Both the position numbers and the translations under genes were made by a program. The notes under the pieces were generated by a model, which saw only the letters and a list, made by a program, of their open reading frames with translations, was not told where the DNA came from and searched no databases. Below are positions 27,518 through 36,600 of a stretch of 64,000 nucleotides of DNA, one piece after another. Positions within the stretch are counted from its first letter, which is position 1. Every line of letters starts with the position of its first letter. The DNA is from Leptotrichia sp. oral taxon 498 (GTDB taxonomy: Bacteria; Fusobacteriota; Fusobacteriia; Fusobacteriales; Leptotrichiaceae), in NCBI RefSeq assembly GCF_002240055.1, contig NZ_CP016753.1, forward strand, positions 1,612,001 to 1,676,000, in the 5' to 3' direction.

Positions 27518-28495
27518 TTAATAACTTTTTTTCATAATTCCAACAACATCTCTAACTTCATCAACCTTTTTAGTTGCAATTTCTCTCGCTTTTAATGCAC
27601 CTTTTTTCAATATTTCGTTTACATAATCCATATTTTGCAAAAGTTCTTCTCTTTTTTTCTGAAATGGCGCAAAATAATCCATAAATTTGTCAAATAATTC
27701 AGTTTTAGCGTGTCCGTAACCAAAATTTCCAGCTAAAAATTTTTCTTTTAATGTATTTACTTCTTCTTCAGTCGCAAATAACGAATATAGTTTTGTTATG
27801 TTGTTATCTGGATTTTTAGGCTCTTCTAATGGTGTAGAATCTGTTACTATGTTCATTATTTGTTTTTTTAGCTGTTTTTTTGAGCCAAACATATTTATTA
27901 CATTTCCGTATGATTTACTCATTTTATCTCCGTCTGTTCCTGGAACTGTTGCCACATTTTCAACTATTTTTTCTTTTGGCAATTTAAAAACTTCTTTTCC
28001 GTAAGTTTCGTTAAATTTTGTTGCTATGTCCCTTGTTATTTCAACATGCTGCTTTTGATCTTTTCCAACAGGAACTATATCTGGCGAATAAATTAGAATG
28101 TCACTTGCCATAAGTACAGGATAAGTAAATAATCCAACATTTGGTTTTATTCCTTTGGCAGTTTTATCTTTATAAGAATGAGCTCTTTCTAAAAGTCCCA
28201 TCGGTGTTACATTTGATAAAATCCAAGAAAGTTCTGTGTGCTCAGGCACATCTGATTGTAAAAACAATGTCGATTTTTCAGGGTCAAGTCCCAAAGCTAA
28301 ATAATCCAAAATGACATTTATTGTATTATTTTTCAAATCTTCTCCTTTTGGCGAAGATGTAAGTGCATGATAATTTGCCAAAAAATAAAAACCTTCATAT
28401 TCATTTTGCAATTCCACAAACTGTTTTATCGCACCAAAATAGTTTCCTATATGCAATACTCCGCTGGGCTGAATCCCAGATAAACTTCTTTTCAT
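27518..28495 (-). CDS. trpS: Tryptophanyl-tRNA synthetase
   Basis: 325-residue class I synthetase charging tRNA-Trp. The HIGH-type motif is LHIGN in SGIQPSGVLHIGNYFGAI and the KMSKS motif is intact (GDKMSKSYGN). Length is normal for a bacterial TrpRS. The ATG is preceded by GGAGG. No T-box leader is visible upstream. A TTTACA/TATAAT pair on the minus strand in the AT-rich gap toward fplA is a plausible promoter. Confidence 0.96.
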   Translation of the reverse strand: MKRSLSGIQPSGVLHIGNYFGAIKQFVELQNEYEGFYFLANYHALTSSPKGEDLKNNTINVILDYLALGLDPEKSTLFLQSDVPEHTELSWILSNVTPMGLLERAHSYKDKTAKGIKPNVGLFTYPVLMASDILIYSPDIVPVGKDQKQHVEITRDIATKFNETYGKEVFKLPKEKIVENVATVPGTDGDKMSKSYGNVINMFGSKKQLKKQIMNIVTDSTPLEEPKNPDNNITKLYSLFATEEEVNTLKEKFLAGNFGYGHAKTELFDKFMDYFAPFQKKREELLQNMDYVNEILKKGALKAREIATKKVDEVRDVVGIMKKSY

Positions 28496-28614
28496 AAAAA
28501 CCTCCGTAATTATTTTTTATTTTATAAAATATTATAACATTAAAAAATTTTTTTGTAAAATATTTAAAAATAATATTTTTTACATATTTTTTGTGATTTA
28601 TTTTTTTTTGTATT

Positions 28615-28642
28615 TTGAAAAAGTATTAAAAAATGTTATACT
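28615..28642 (+). promoter_or_regulatory. Promoter of the FplA-like gene
   Basis: TTGAAA (28615-28620) and TATACT (28637-28642), 16-nt spacer. Confidence 0.55.
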
Positions 28643-28696
28643 GTTTTTAAGAATAAAAATAAATTTTAATATTTTAAAGAAAGGAGATTTTTAATT

Positions 28697-31030
28697 TTGA
28701 AAAGAAAAAATATGATTTATTTTTTTATATTTTTTATTTTTCTTTTACTTACAAATTTAAGTTTTTCTGATGAAAAAGGAATTTTTTTAGAAAATCCGAA
28801 AGAAAATCTTGAGAAAATTTCTGATGAAAATGATAAAGATATTAAAGATATAAAAAAAGGTGATTTAAAAAAATTTGAGAAGAAAAATTTTTTGAAAAAA
28901 GAAGATAAAAATATAGATAAAAAAAGTGAAAATAAAAAAAATGAAATACCTCAAAAAGACAAGAAGATAGGTCTTGCACTTAGCGGTGGAACTGCAAAAG
29001 GACTTGCTCACATTGGAATTTTAAAAGTTTTGGACGAGGAAAAAGTTCCTGTGGAATTTATGACAGGAACGAGCATGGGAAGTATTATTGCAGGAATGTA
29101 TAGTGTTGGCTATACTCCCAAAGAAATTGAAGAAATTGCAGAAAATATGGACTGGATGAAATTATTTAACGATAAAATTGAGCGACGGAATAAGGGAATT
29201 ACAAGAAATATGATTGAAGATCAAAATTCAATTGTCTTGCCGCTTGGGAAAAAAGCAATGCCTAAACTACCAGTTGGCGTAGTTGGAGGAAAAACTGCAA
29301 GTCAGCAATTAAATGAACTTTTTTATGGTGCAATTGGAACTGATGACTTTACGAAATTTCCAAGAAAATTTGCGGCTGTTGCGACAGATTTAAATTCTGG
29401 AGAAGGAGTTATGATTACAAAAGGTTCGATTGCAACGGCTATTCGTGCGAGTTTGTCGCTCCCTTCAATATTTGCGCCAGTTAGAAGTGGCGATAGACTT
29501 TACATTGATGGAGGAGTTGTAAGAAATTTACCTGTGCAGGATTTAAAAGTTCTGGGAGCTGATTATACGATTGGAGTTAATGTCGGAGATGGATTTGTAA
29601 AAAGAGATGAGAATAAAATGAACTTGATTGATGTAATAACAGATTCATCAACAATTGCGGGTAGACAGGAAGTTGAGCGTCAAATTAGAATGCTTGATTT
29701 GTATATGAAACCAGATTTGGAAAAATTTGAGGCGTATGATTTTTCAAAAGTTAAGGAAATTATTGCAGCTGGTGAAAAAATTGCAAGAGATAATATTGAT
29801 AAAATAAGAGAATTATCAAATCCTAAACTTTATGATGAGCTTGAAGAGAAAAGAAAAGAGTTTAGAAAAACTTGGACTGATGAATATAAAATAACGAGTA
29901 TTGACATTGAAGGAAATAAAAAATATAAAGATAGTTATTTTAAAAAATTTTTACCGAAAAAACTTGGAAATATGAATCGGCTTGAAATGGAAGAAATTGT
30001 AAATGAAATTTATCAAAATGGGAATTTTACAACGGCATATTATGAAGTGAAAAATGACAAACTTGTGATTAATGTTCAAGAAAAGCCGAGCGATTATGTA
30101 ACTTTGACTGGAAATGTGAACAACGAGGACAAAGCAACTATTAATTTTGGATTTCAAGGAAATAAAGTTTTAGGAGATATGAATGCCAGATATTCTTTAA
30201 ACACAACAGTGGCGAATGAATACGGAGTTAATAACAGCGTAATTTTAGGAATTGGGAAAGACGATAAGGTATTAATCTTAGGAAAATTGGATTATAAAAG
30301 AGATATGATCTATAATCAAAATTCTGGAAATGGATATTATGACTTTGTAAATAAAAAATTTAGTGTGGAAACTGGGGTTGGATTTCAAATTTCAAAAAAT
30401 TTATTACTTTTTGCTGGTGGAGGTTATCAAACTTCAAAAGTTGAAAAAAATCAAGACCCAAGCAAAAATGGAAAAAAGAGATTTCCTTTCTTTGAGACAA
30501 GTTTGACTTATGACACGAGAGATTCAGTTGAATCGCCTACGAGAGGAGTTTATTTGACTTCAAAATACACTTTTTCAAATTCAAAAGATGCAGATTTTAA
30601 TGCATTATATCAAACAGGGGAAATAAATATTCCAATTGGTGAAAAAATAACAGTAACTCCAAAAGTTTCATATTTGACGGTAAAAGGGGAAAACATACCT
30701 GAAACATATGAGCCTAAATTGGGGGGAATAAAGACAGAAGATAATTCGCTTGAATTTTTTGGACTTCCTGCGGATAAAGTCAGAGGAGAGAGCATATTCG
30801 TCGGAAGTGTGAAACTGCAATATAATATTTCTAAAATTTTGTATGCGGATACAATGTATTCACGGGCTTACATTTCAAATGAAGGGTTTGATTTCGGAAG
30901 TCGGAAAAGAGAAAGTTATAAATTTGGATTTGGGATAAAAACACCGCTTGGACCTGGTTATTTTGGAATAGCGAAAGTTCCTGGAGAAACTTTGCGATAC
31001 ATTTTGAATTTTGGGTATAAACCTCAATAG
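28697..31030 (+). CDS. fplA: Patatin-like phospholipase/beta-barrel protein (type Vd, FplA-like)
   Basis: 777 residues: signal peptide (about 1-24), a Lys/Asp/Glu-rich stretch (about 40-90), patatin domain, POTRA-like segment (ITSIDIEGNKKYKDSYF) and a C-terminal 16-strand-type barrel ending NFGYKPQ. Patatin catalytic features: the oxyanion loop LSGGTAKGLAHIG, nucleophile S126 in GTSMG, and D271 in YIDGGVVRN. The domain order is that of Fusobacterium nucleatum FplA, an outer-membrane phospholipase A1 presented or released through its own barrel. The TTG start at 28697 after AAGGAG keeps the basic KRKN n-region; ATG 28712 is the alternative. Confidence 0.9.
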   Translation: MKRKNMIYFFIFFIFLLLTNLSFSDEKGIFLENPKENLEKISDENDKDIKDIKKGDLKKFEKKNFLKKEDKNIDKKSENKKNEIPQKDKKIGLALSGGTAKGLAHIGILKVLDEEKVPVEFMTGTSMGSIIAGMYSVGYTPKEIEEIAENMDWMKLFNDKIERRNKGITRNMIEDQNSIVLPLGKKAMPKLPVGVVGGKTASQQLNELFYGAIGTDDFTKFPRKFAAVATDLNSGEGVMITKGSIATAIRASLSLPSIFAPVRSGDRLYIDGGVVRNLPVQDLKVLGADYTIGVNVGDGFVKRDENKMNLIDVITDSSTIAGRQEVERQIRMLDLYMKPDLEKFEAYDFSKVKEIIAAGEKIARDNIDKIRELSNPKLYDELEEKRKEFRKTWTDEYKITSIDIEGNKKYKDSYFKKFLPKKLGNMNRLEMEEIVNEIYQNGNFTTAYYEVKNDKLVINVQEKPSDYVTLTGNVNNEDKATINFGFQGNKVLGDMNARYSLNTTVANEYGVNNSVILGIGKDDKVLILGKLDYKRDMIYNQNSGNGYYDFVNKKFSVETGVGFQISKNLLLFAGGGYQTSKVEKNQDPSKNGKKRFPFFETSLTYDTRDSVESPTRGVYLTSKYTFSNSKDADFNALYQTGEINIPIGEKITVTPKVSYLTVKGENIPETYEPKLGGIKTEDNSLEFFGLPADKVRGESIFVGSVKLQYNISKILYADTMYSRAYISNEGFDFGSRKRESYKFGFGIKTPLGPGYFGIAKVPGETLRYILNFGYKPQ

Positions 31031-31267
31031 TAAAAAATTTGAATTTTAATACAATTTTGGAGAAATAAAAAATGGGAAATTATGTATATTTTAACGGCAA
31101 AAATTGTGATTAAATCTTTTGAAAAGGCGAGTAAATTGGCAAATTATAAAGAGAAATTTGGAATGAATGCTGTGATTTTGAAAAAATAAAAAAAGGTTAA
31201 AAGTTTTTGTAATAAAAAGAAGGTTTTTAACAAAATAAAAAAATTAAATGTAAGAAGTGGAGAGAAA
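31031..31267 (+). other. Gap with a possible 35-codon ORF
   Basis: 31082-31189 reads MYILTAKIVIKSFEKASKLA and continues to end at a stop after VILKK. The only ribosome-binding-like sequence, TTGGAG, is about 17 nt upstream. I recognise no family, so it may be a gene fragment. The rest is A-rich with a weak GTTAAAA/TTTTAAC hairpin but no T tail. No cobalamin-type leader is seen before cbiT. Confidence 0.3.
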
Positions 31268-31834
31268 ATGTATCATATAAAAGATAAGGAATTTATCAGA
31301 GGAAAAGTGCCGATGACAAAAGAAGAGATAAGAGCGGTAAGTATTGCAAAAATGGAAATTTCTGATGAAGATGTGTGTATTGATATTGGTGGCGGAACTG
31401 GCTCTGTGAGTATTGAAATGGCTAGATTTGCTAAAAATGGGCATGTTTACACGATTGAGCAAAAAGAGGAAGCTGTTGATTTAATAAAACAGAATATGGA
31501 AAAATTTGAGATAAAAAATATGACTGTAATTTCTGGGAAAGCACCAAAAGATTTACCACAAGGAATAACTTTTGATAAAGTGTTTATCGGTGGTTCAGGT
31601 GGAAATTTATCAGAAATTATCAATTATTCTTATGAAAATTTAAAAGAAGGTGGAATAATCGCTTTAAATTTTATCGTTTTAGAAAACACATTTGAAGCAC
31701 TTGAATGCTTAAAAAAATCAAATTTTGAGGATATTGATATTTCTCAAATAATTGTGGCAAAAAATAGAAAAGTAAAGGATTTTAACATGATGATGTCAGA
31801 AAATCCGATTTATGTGATTTCTGCGAGAAAATAA
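31268..31834 (+). CDS. cbiT: CbiT-like precorrin-8W/7 decarboxylating methyltransferase
   Basis: 188-residue SAM-dependent methyltransferase. The N-terminus (IRGKVPMTKEEIRAVSIAKM) and motif I (CIDIGGGTGSVSIEMA) are characteristic of CbiT, which methylates C-15 and decarboxylates in the anaerobic cobalamin pathway; FIGGSGGNLSEII is the usual motif IV region. No other cbi gene is present in the window, so it is locally an orphan. It could instead act on another substrate. The IS-like remnant begins just after it. Confidence 0.8.
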   Translation: MYHIKDKEFIRGKVPMTKEEIRAVSIAKMEISDEDVCIDIGGGTGSVSIEMARFAKNGHVYTIEQKEEAVDLIKQNMEKFEIKNMTVISGKAPKDLPQGITFDKVFIGGSGGNLSEIINYSYENLKEGGIIALNFIVLENTFEALECLKKSNFEDIDISQIIVAKNRKVKDFNMMMSENPIYVISARK

Positions 31835-31867
31835 TATATAAAAAAATATTAAAAGGTAGTTTTTTAT

Positions 31868-32182
31868 GAAATAGTCCAAGAACACTCGCAACTTTAGTTG
31901 TGAGATGAATTGCACGAAAATTTAGTAAGCATTATGGAAAAATTTTAGTAGATAAAATGTAGAATATATAATATAATATCTTTGATTGAAGACTGTAATG
32001 GAGTATTAATATTCTAAAGAAAAGTAAAGTTGTGGACTTAAATGTTGTCCTATACAATAGGGGCGAGCTGAACACGCCTAAAAGAATAAGGATAGTTGTT
32101 GTACTATCAAACTTCTTAGAAAATTTTTAAATATTTTTAAAGATTTTAGAACCCTGCGACTTTAGTCGTGGGAGGTTCAGTA
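31868..32182 (+). mobile_element. IS200/IS605-like remnant with omega-RNA-like hairpins
   Basis: Non-coding block of about 315 nt with no transposase ORF. It contains two similar hairpins with identical TTTA loops: CTCGCAAC-TTTA-GTTGTGAG (31885-31904) and CCTGCGAC-TTTA-GTCGTGGG (32153-32172), the second followed by AGGTTCAG. Between them lie TAGGGGCG/CGCCTA (32058-32080) and GATAGT/ACTATC (32091-32108) stems. The right-hand hairpin plus GGTTCAG resembles the 3' end of TnpB-associated omega RNAs and IS605-family right ends as I remember them. It is read here as a non-autonomous or decayed element. No tnpA or tnpB piece was recognised. Confidence 0.5.
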
Positions 32183-32354
32183 TGTTACAATATTGTTATC
32201 TCATTATGTTATTATGAATAATCAAAAATTTAAAATATGATGATTCATGAAACAAATGAAAAAATATTGGCTAAACTTTTCTAAATGTTATGATGAATGA
32301 ACATTAAGATTGGTTAAGTGTATTAGTTAAAGTTGTGAAGGGAGAAATAAAATA
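32183..32354 (+). other. Gap between IS-like remnant and pseudogene
   Basis: AT-rich, no ORF recognised. It contains the ribosome binding site GGAG for the following broken gene, and an ATTCAT...ATGAAT inverted pair about 60 nt apart that may be chance. Confidence 0.4.
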
Positions 32355-33218
32355 ATGGCTAAAATAGGTTGGATAGGATTGGGGCAAATGGGGACTCCTA
32401 TGGTAGAAAATTTATTAAAAGCTTCTGTTGATGTGACAGTTTACAATAGAAGTTTTGATAAAACTTTACCACTTGTAGAAAAAGGAGCTAAAAACACAAA
32501 AAATGTGGAAGAAATTTTTGAATAAAATGACATTATATTCTTTATGATTTCAAATTACAGTGCGGCATTAGAAATTTTAAATGAAAATGTTTTATCAAAA
32601 ATAAAGGGTAAAAAAATAGTAAATATGAGTACAATTTCACCTACTGAAAAGTAAAGCTGTAGGAAAACTTGTTATTGAAAATAATGGAAAATATATTGAA
32701 GCACCAGTATCTGGATCAGTAGGAGCTGCTACTGCTGGAGTTCTATTAATATTAGTTGGAGGAAATGAAGCTGATACCAAAGATTTATATTCAATTTTTG
32801 ATATTTTAGGAAGTAAAACATATTATTTTGGAGAATTAGGAAAAGCAACTGGAGCAAAATTAGTATTAAATTCTTTACTTGGAATATTTGGAGAAGCTTA
32901 TAGTGAAGTATTATTATTAGCACAAAATTTTGGAATAATACAGAAACTATTGTAAATGCTATTTTAGATTCTAGAATGAGTTCGGCACTATTTCAGGAAA
33001 AAAAAGATATGTTTACAAACAGAAAATATCCTGCGGCATTTATGTTAAAACATATAACAAAAGACTTAAAATTATCAAATGAAGAAATTGAAAATAGAAA
33101 ATTATCATTACCGTTAATTGAAGATACAACTAAAAATTATTCAGAAGCTTTAGAACAAGGGTATGGAGAACAAGATATGGCGGCTATTTTTGAAATTTTA
33201 AGCAAGAAAAATGATTAA
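32355..33218 (+). pseudogene. Beta-hydroxyacid dehydrogenase (GarR/HIBADH-like), decayed
   Basis: Originally a protein of about 287 residues. The N-terminal NAD(P)-binding motif KIGWIGLGQMGTPMVENLL and the substrate motif IEAPVSGSVGAATAG identify the family of 3-hydroxyisobutyrate dehydrogenases and tartronate semialdehyde reductases. Three lesions are visible: an in-frame TAA at 32522-32524 (after EEIFE), an extra base near 32650 (between SPTE and SKAVG), and a missing base near 32935 (FGI/NTETIV). The C-terminal part alone remains open from 32976. A retained ribosome binding site suggests recent decay. Confidence 0.85.
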
Positions 33219-33480
33219 GCTAAAATAAGGAGATAAAATATATATTAAAAAATATCAGGAATATTTGCCTAATATTTTTAATTTTAATGGCTTGATTTTG
33301 GTTTTTATAAATACTATTTAAAAATGAAAAGATAGACTTCTTATTGCCTTTTTTAATAGATGTGTATACTGGATATAGATACTATAATCAAAATATGCAA
33401 AACTTTTTCTATAAAATTTTTAAGATATTAATTGTTTTTTTCTTATTTTATGGTATAATTAAATGAATGAATAAATTGTA
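33219..33480 (+). pseudogene. Possible degraded small membrane protein ORF
   Basis: After AGGAG at 33227-33231 one frame reads hydrophobic ICLIFLILMA, then two stop codons, then a longer open part KNEKIDFLLPFLIDVYTGYR and a hydrophobic tail ending FFLFYGIIK at about 33466. The hydrophobic pattern and RBS suggest a former membrane protein of about 75 residues, but no family is recognised and chance is possible. Confidence 0.3.
33432..33459 (+). promoter_or_regulatory. Promoter of the S8 autotransporter
   Basis: TTGTTT (33432-33437) and TATAAT (33454-33459, preceded by GG) with a 16-nt spacer. It gives an untranslated leader of about 145 nt. Confidence 0.55.
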
Positions 33481-33518
33481 ATAATTATAAAAATATAAAT
33501 ATTTAAATTTAAAAAAAG

Positions 33519-33613
33519 AAAGGAGGCGCTACTTTTTAGAGTAATTTGACAAATATATGAAAATTTATTGTCAGTGCAATATGATAAATTAAAATTAAGT
33601 AGCGAAAAAAATG
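33519..33613 (+). promoter_or_regulatory. Split translation signal: Shine-Dalgarno, hairpin, AUG
   Basis: A strong Shine-Dalgarno AAAGGAGG (33519-33526) lies 84 nt before ATG 33611, and no other purine-rich site is near the ATG. Directly after it comes CGCTACTT (33527-33534), perfectly complementary to AAGTAGCG (33597-33604), which ends 6 nt before the ATG. A second hairpin TGACAA/TTGTCA lies inside the loop. Folding would bring the Shine-Dalgarno next to the start codon. An in-frame stop at 33596-33598 excludes a more upstream start in this frame. Confidence 0.6.
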
Positions 33614-36600
33614 AAAAAAACACTACTATTAATCAGTTTGATTACCGTGTTATCTAGCTGTGGCGGAGGTGGAGGCGGAAGTTCGCAGACATCTCAAGCA
33701 ACCCCAACGACACCACATTCAACTCAACCATCTCAAAATCCAGATCAGACTACTGGAAATATTGGAAGTAACGAAAGTTCAAGCATAGGACAAAATGCAG
33801 GAAACATTGGTGGAACAAATAATGGAAATAATAACAGACAGGTTGTACAACCACAGAATCCTGCATCGGAACCTCAGACACCTACAGTTGATAACCGTTT
33901 TCCAAAACCTGTTGATTCAAGAGAGATTACAGGGAAAGGAGTTAAGGTCGGAGTTTTAGATAGTGATTTTTTAAGCGGAAAAAATGCAAAAACAGAAAAT
34001 TTTCATATAAAGGTAATTAATAGTTTTGGAATAGGAGATACTTTTGATAAAGTAATTGAAGAGGAATTTGGCGACAGAATGACAACACTTGCAAAAAATA
34101 ATACAAAATCAACTGATAAAAGTGATCATGGTCTTATTGTTGCAACTATTTTAGCTGGAAATAATGGAAAAGGAGCAAAAAAATCAGAAGTATACGGAGC
34201 AAGTATTTCAAATGGTCCAGCATACCAAGTTGATATAGAATATTATAGACAAATGTATAATAATGGTGTAAGGATATACAACCAGTCGTTGGGGCACGAA
34301 AATGTTCAATTTGATAAGCCTCAAGGGATTTATATAGCACCTGATAAAACTAATGAATTTGACTATAAAAAACAATTTCAGCAAACGGTTTATATTCCTG
34401 ATGGAAGTTACTCTGAGGAGCAATTAAAAAATAAAGCAGATGAAATTATAAAATTTTATGAAGAAGCAATAGAAAATGGATCGTTATTTGTATGGGCTGC
34501 AGGGAATAAGCCATTTTATGGTGTAGATTTTGAAGCGGGATTACCATATTATAATAGAAAACTTCAAAAAGGATGGATAGCAGTAGTAGGAGTAAAAGTT
34601 AACCCAGATGGAACAATAACTGATTATCCTAGTAGATTGGCACACGCTGGAGGAGCAGCTTACTGGTCTATTGCAGCAAATGGTGATTGCGAACTTCCTG
34701 GATGTAATAAACATGGTTCCTCTTTTGCTGCACCTAAAGTAACGGCAACTGCAGTAAAATTAAAAGAAAAGTTCCCTTGGATGACAGGGCATGAAATACA
34801 GCAGACAATACTTACTACTGCAGATAGAATATATGACTCAATGAATGAAGATGGTAAACTTAGTTTGAACTTTGGTTGGGGATTACTTAATGAAAAGAAA
34901 GCTCTAAAAGGTCCTGCTGAGTTTAATAACATACTTATTGTAGGTCCAAATGCTAATGCAGGAGGATTAAAAGGACAATTCAATGCTAATGTTGGAAATT
35001 CAATGACGTCCATTTTTGAAAATGATATTACAGGTGATGCAGGATTGAAAAAATCTGGTAATGGAACATTAATTCTAACAGGGAATAATAGTTATGCTGG
35101 AGATACTACCATAGATGAAGGAAAATTAGAAATATATGGAAATAATACTTCTGATATAACAATAAGTTCACAAGGGACGCTAGTAACGTATCCAACAGCT
35201 ATAATAAATAAAAAGGATGGTGTTCCAAAAAGTGTTTACAATAATGGAGGAACTTTTGAAAACAGAGGTTCAGGAGCGATTATAACAGGAAATTACATAG
35301 CAACAGCTGGTTCTATAACAAAAGCAGAAATAGGTTCTAAACTTATAGTTAATGGAACAGTGAATTTAAATGGAGAGAGTGCAACATTACAAACTTTAAG
35401 TAATGGAAGATATATTACAGCAAAACCATTATCGATGACTGTGATTGAAGCAGAAAAAGGAATTGAAGGTAATTTTGGGAAAGTGGAAACACCTGAATTG
35501 GTTAATGGTACGACTGAAGTAAAAGGAAATAAATTAAGTGTGAAATTGAGTAGAAAAAATGTGTTAGATTATGTGAAAAAAATAGCAGGAACTGACGAGA
35601 TGCAAGAAAATACGGCGCAAAATATTGAAACAGCTTTTCAAACATTAGATAAAAAAATTGAGAATGGAACATTGGAAAATGTTTCGCAGTTTGAGAAAAA
35701 AGCTGCAAAATTACAATCGCTTTCTTCTACAGCAAGAGCAGCAGTTTTAGACAGTTTATCAGGACAAATTTACGCATCAGCTCAAGCGTTGACTTTCGGG
35801 CATTCACAAACTGTAAATAAAGATTTGTCAAATAGACTTGTAATGCTTGGAACACTTGACAATGTCGGGGATAAATTTGGACTTTGGGTATCAGGTTTTG
35901 GTGCAAATGGTAAACTAAAACAAGACGGATATGGAACAGGAGACACAAAAGTATTTGGTGGACAAGTTGGAATTGACAAACAATTTGGTGAAAATTTAAT
36001 TTTAGGGACAGCGTTATCTTATTCAAAAGCCGATGTTAAGTTTGACAGATACGGAGGAAAATCCGATGCAAATAATTTTGGTTTTTCGTTGTACGGAAGA
36101 TTAGGTAACAAAAATAATCCGTTATATTTGCAAGGTCGTTTGGGAGCAGGATTTGTTGACAGTGATGTTGAAAGGGACATCATTTTAGGTAGTAATGATT
36201 ATTCCCAAGCAAAGATTAATCATAATGACAAAGTCTATTCAGGGTACTTGGAAACAGGATATGATATAAAAAATAAAAATGGAGATTTTGTCGTAACACC
36301 ATTTGTTGGGTTGACTCACGACACGGTTCAAAGAGGTTCATTTTCTGAAAAAGACAGCCAATTTGGACTTACAGCGGAGAAAAAAACTTATAATCAAACC
36401 GCAGCATTAGTAGGACTTAGAGTCGGAAAATCTGTAAATTGGAATAGTGAAAGCAAAACGACTTTCCAGGGATATGTAACACACCAAAAAGCTTTTAAAG
36501 ATGAGGATTTGAGCTTTGATGCAAGATATACTGGACTTCCAGGAGCAAAATTCAAAGTAAAAGGTATTGGACTTTCAAAAAATAAAACTTGGGTAGGAGC

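Noticed and set aside
28496-28696. T-box leader before trpS (and before metG at 50106-50175)
   Set aside because: No specifier loop or antiterminator-type T-box sequence is visible. The regions are short and simple AT-rich sequence.
31190-31267. Cobalamin riboswitch upstream of cbiT
   Set aside because: The 78-nt gap is A-rich and has none of the conserved B12-box features. Only a short unstable hairpin is seen.
33557-33592. Eleven-codon upstream peptide as a leader gene of the S8 autotransporter
   Set aside because: Its ATG is about 30 nt from the Shine-Dalgarno and it has no site of its own. It is kept only as a possibility within the leader-structure finding.
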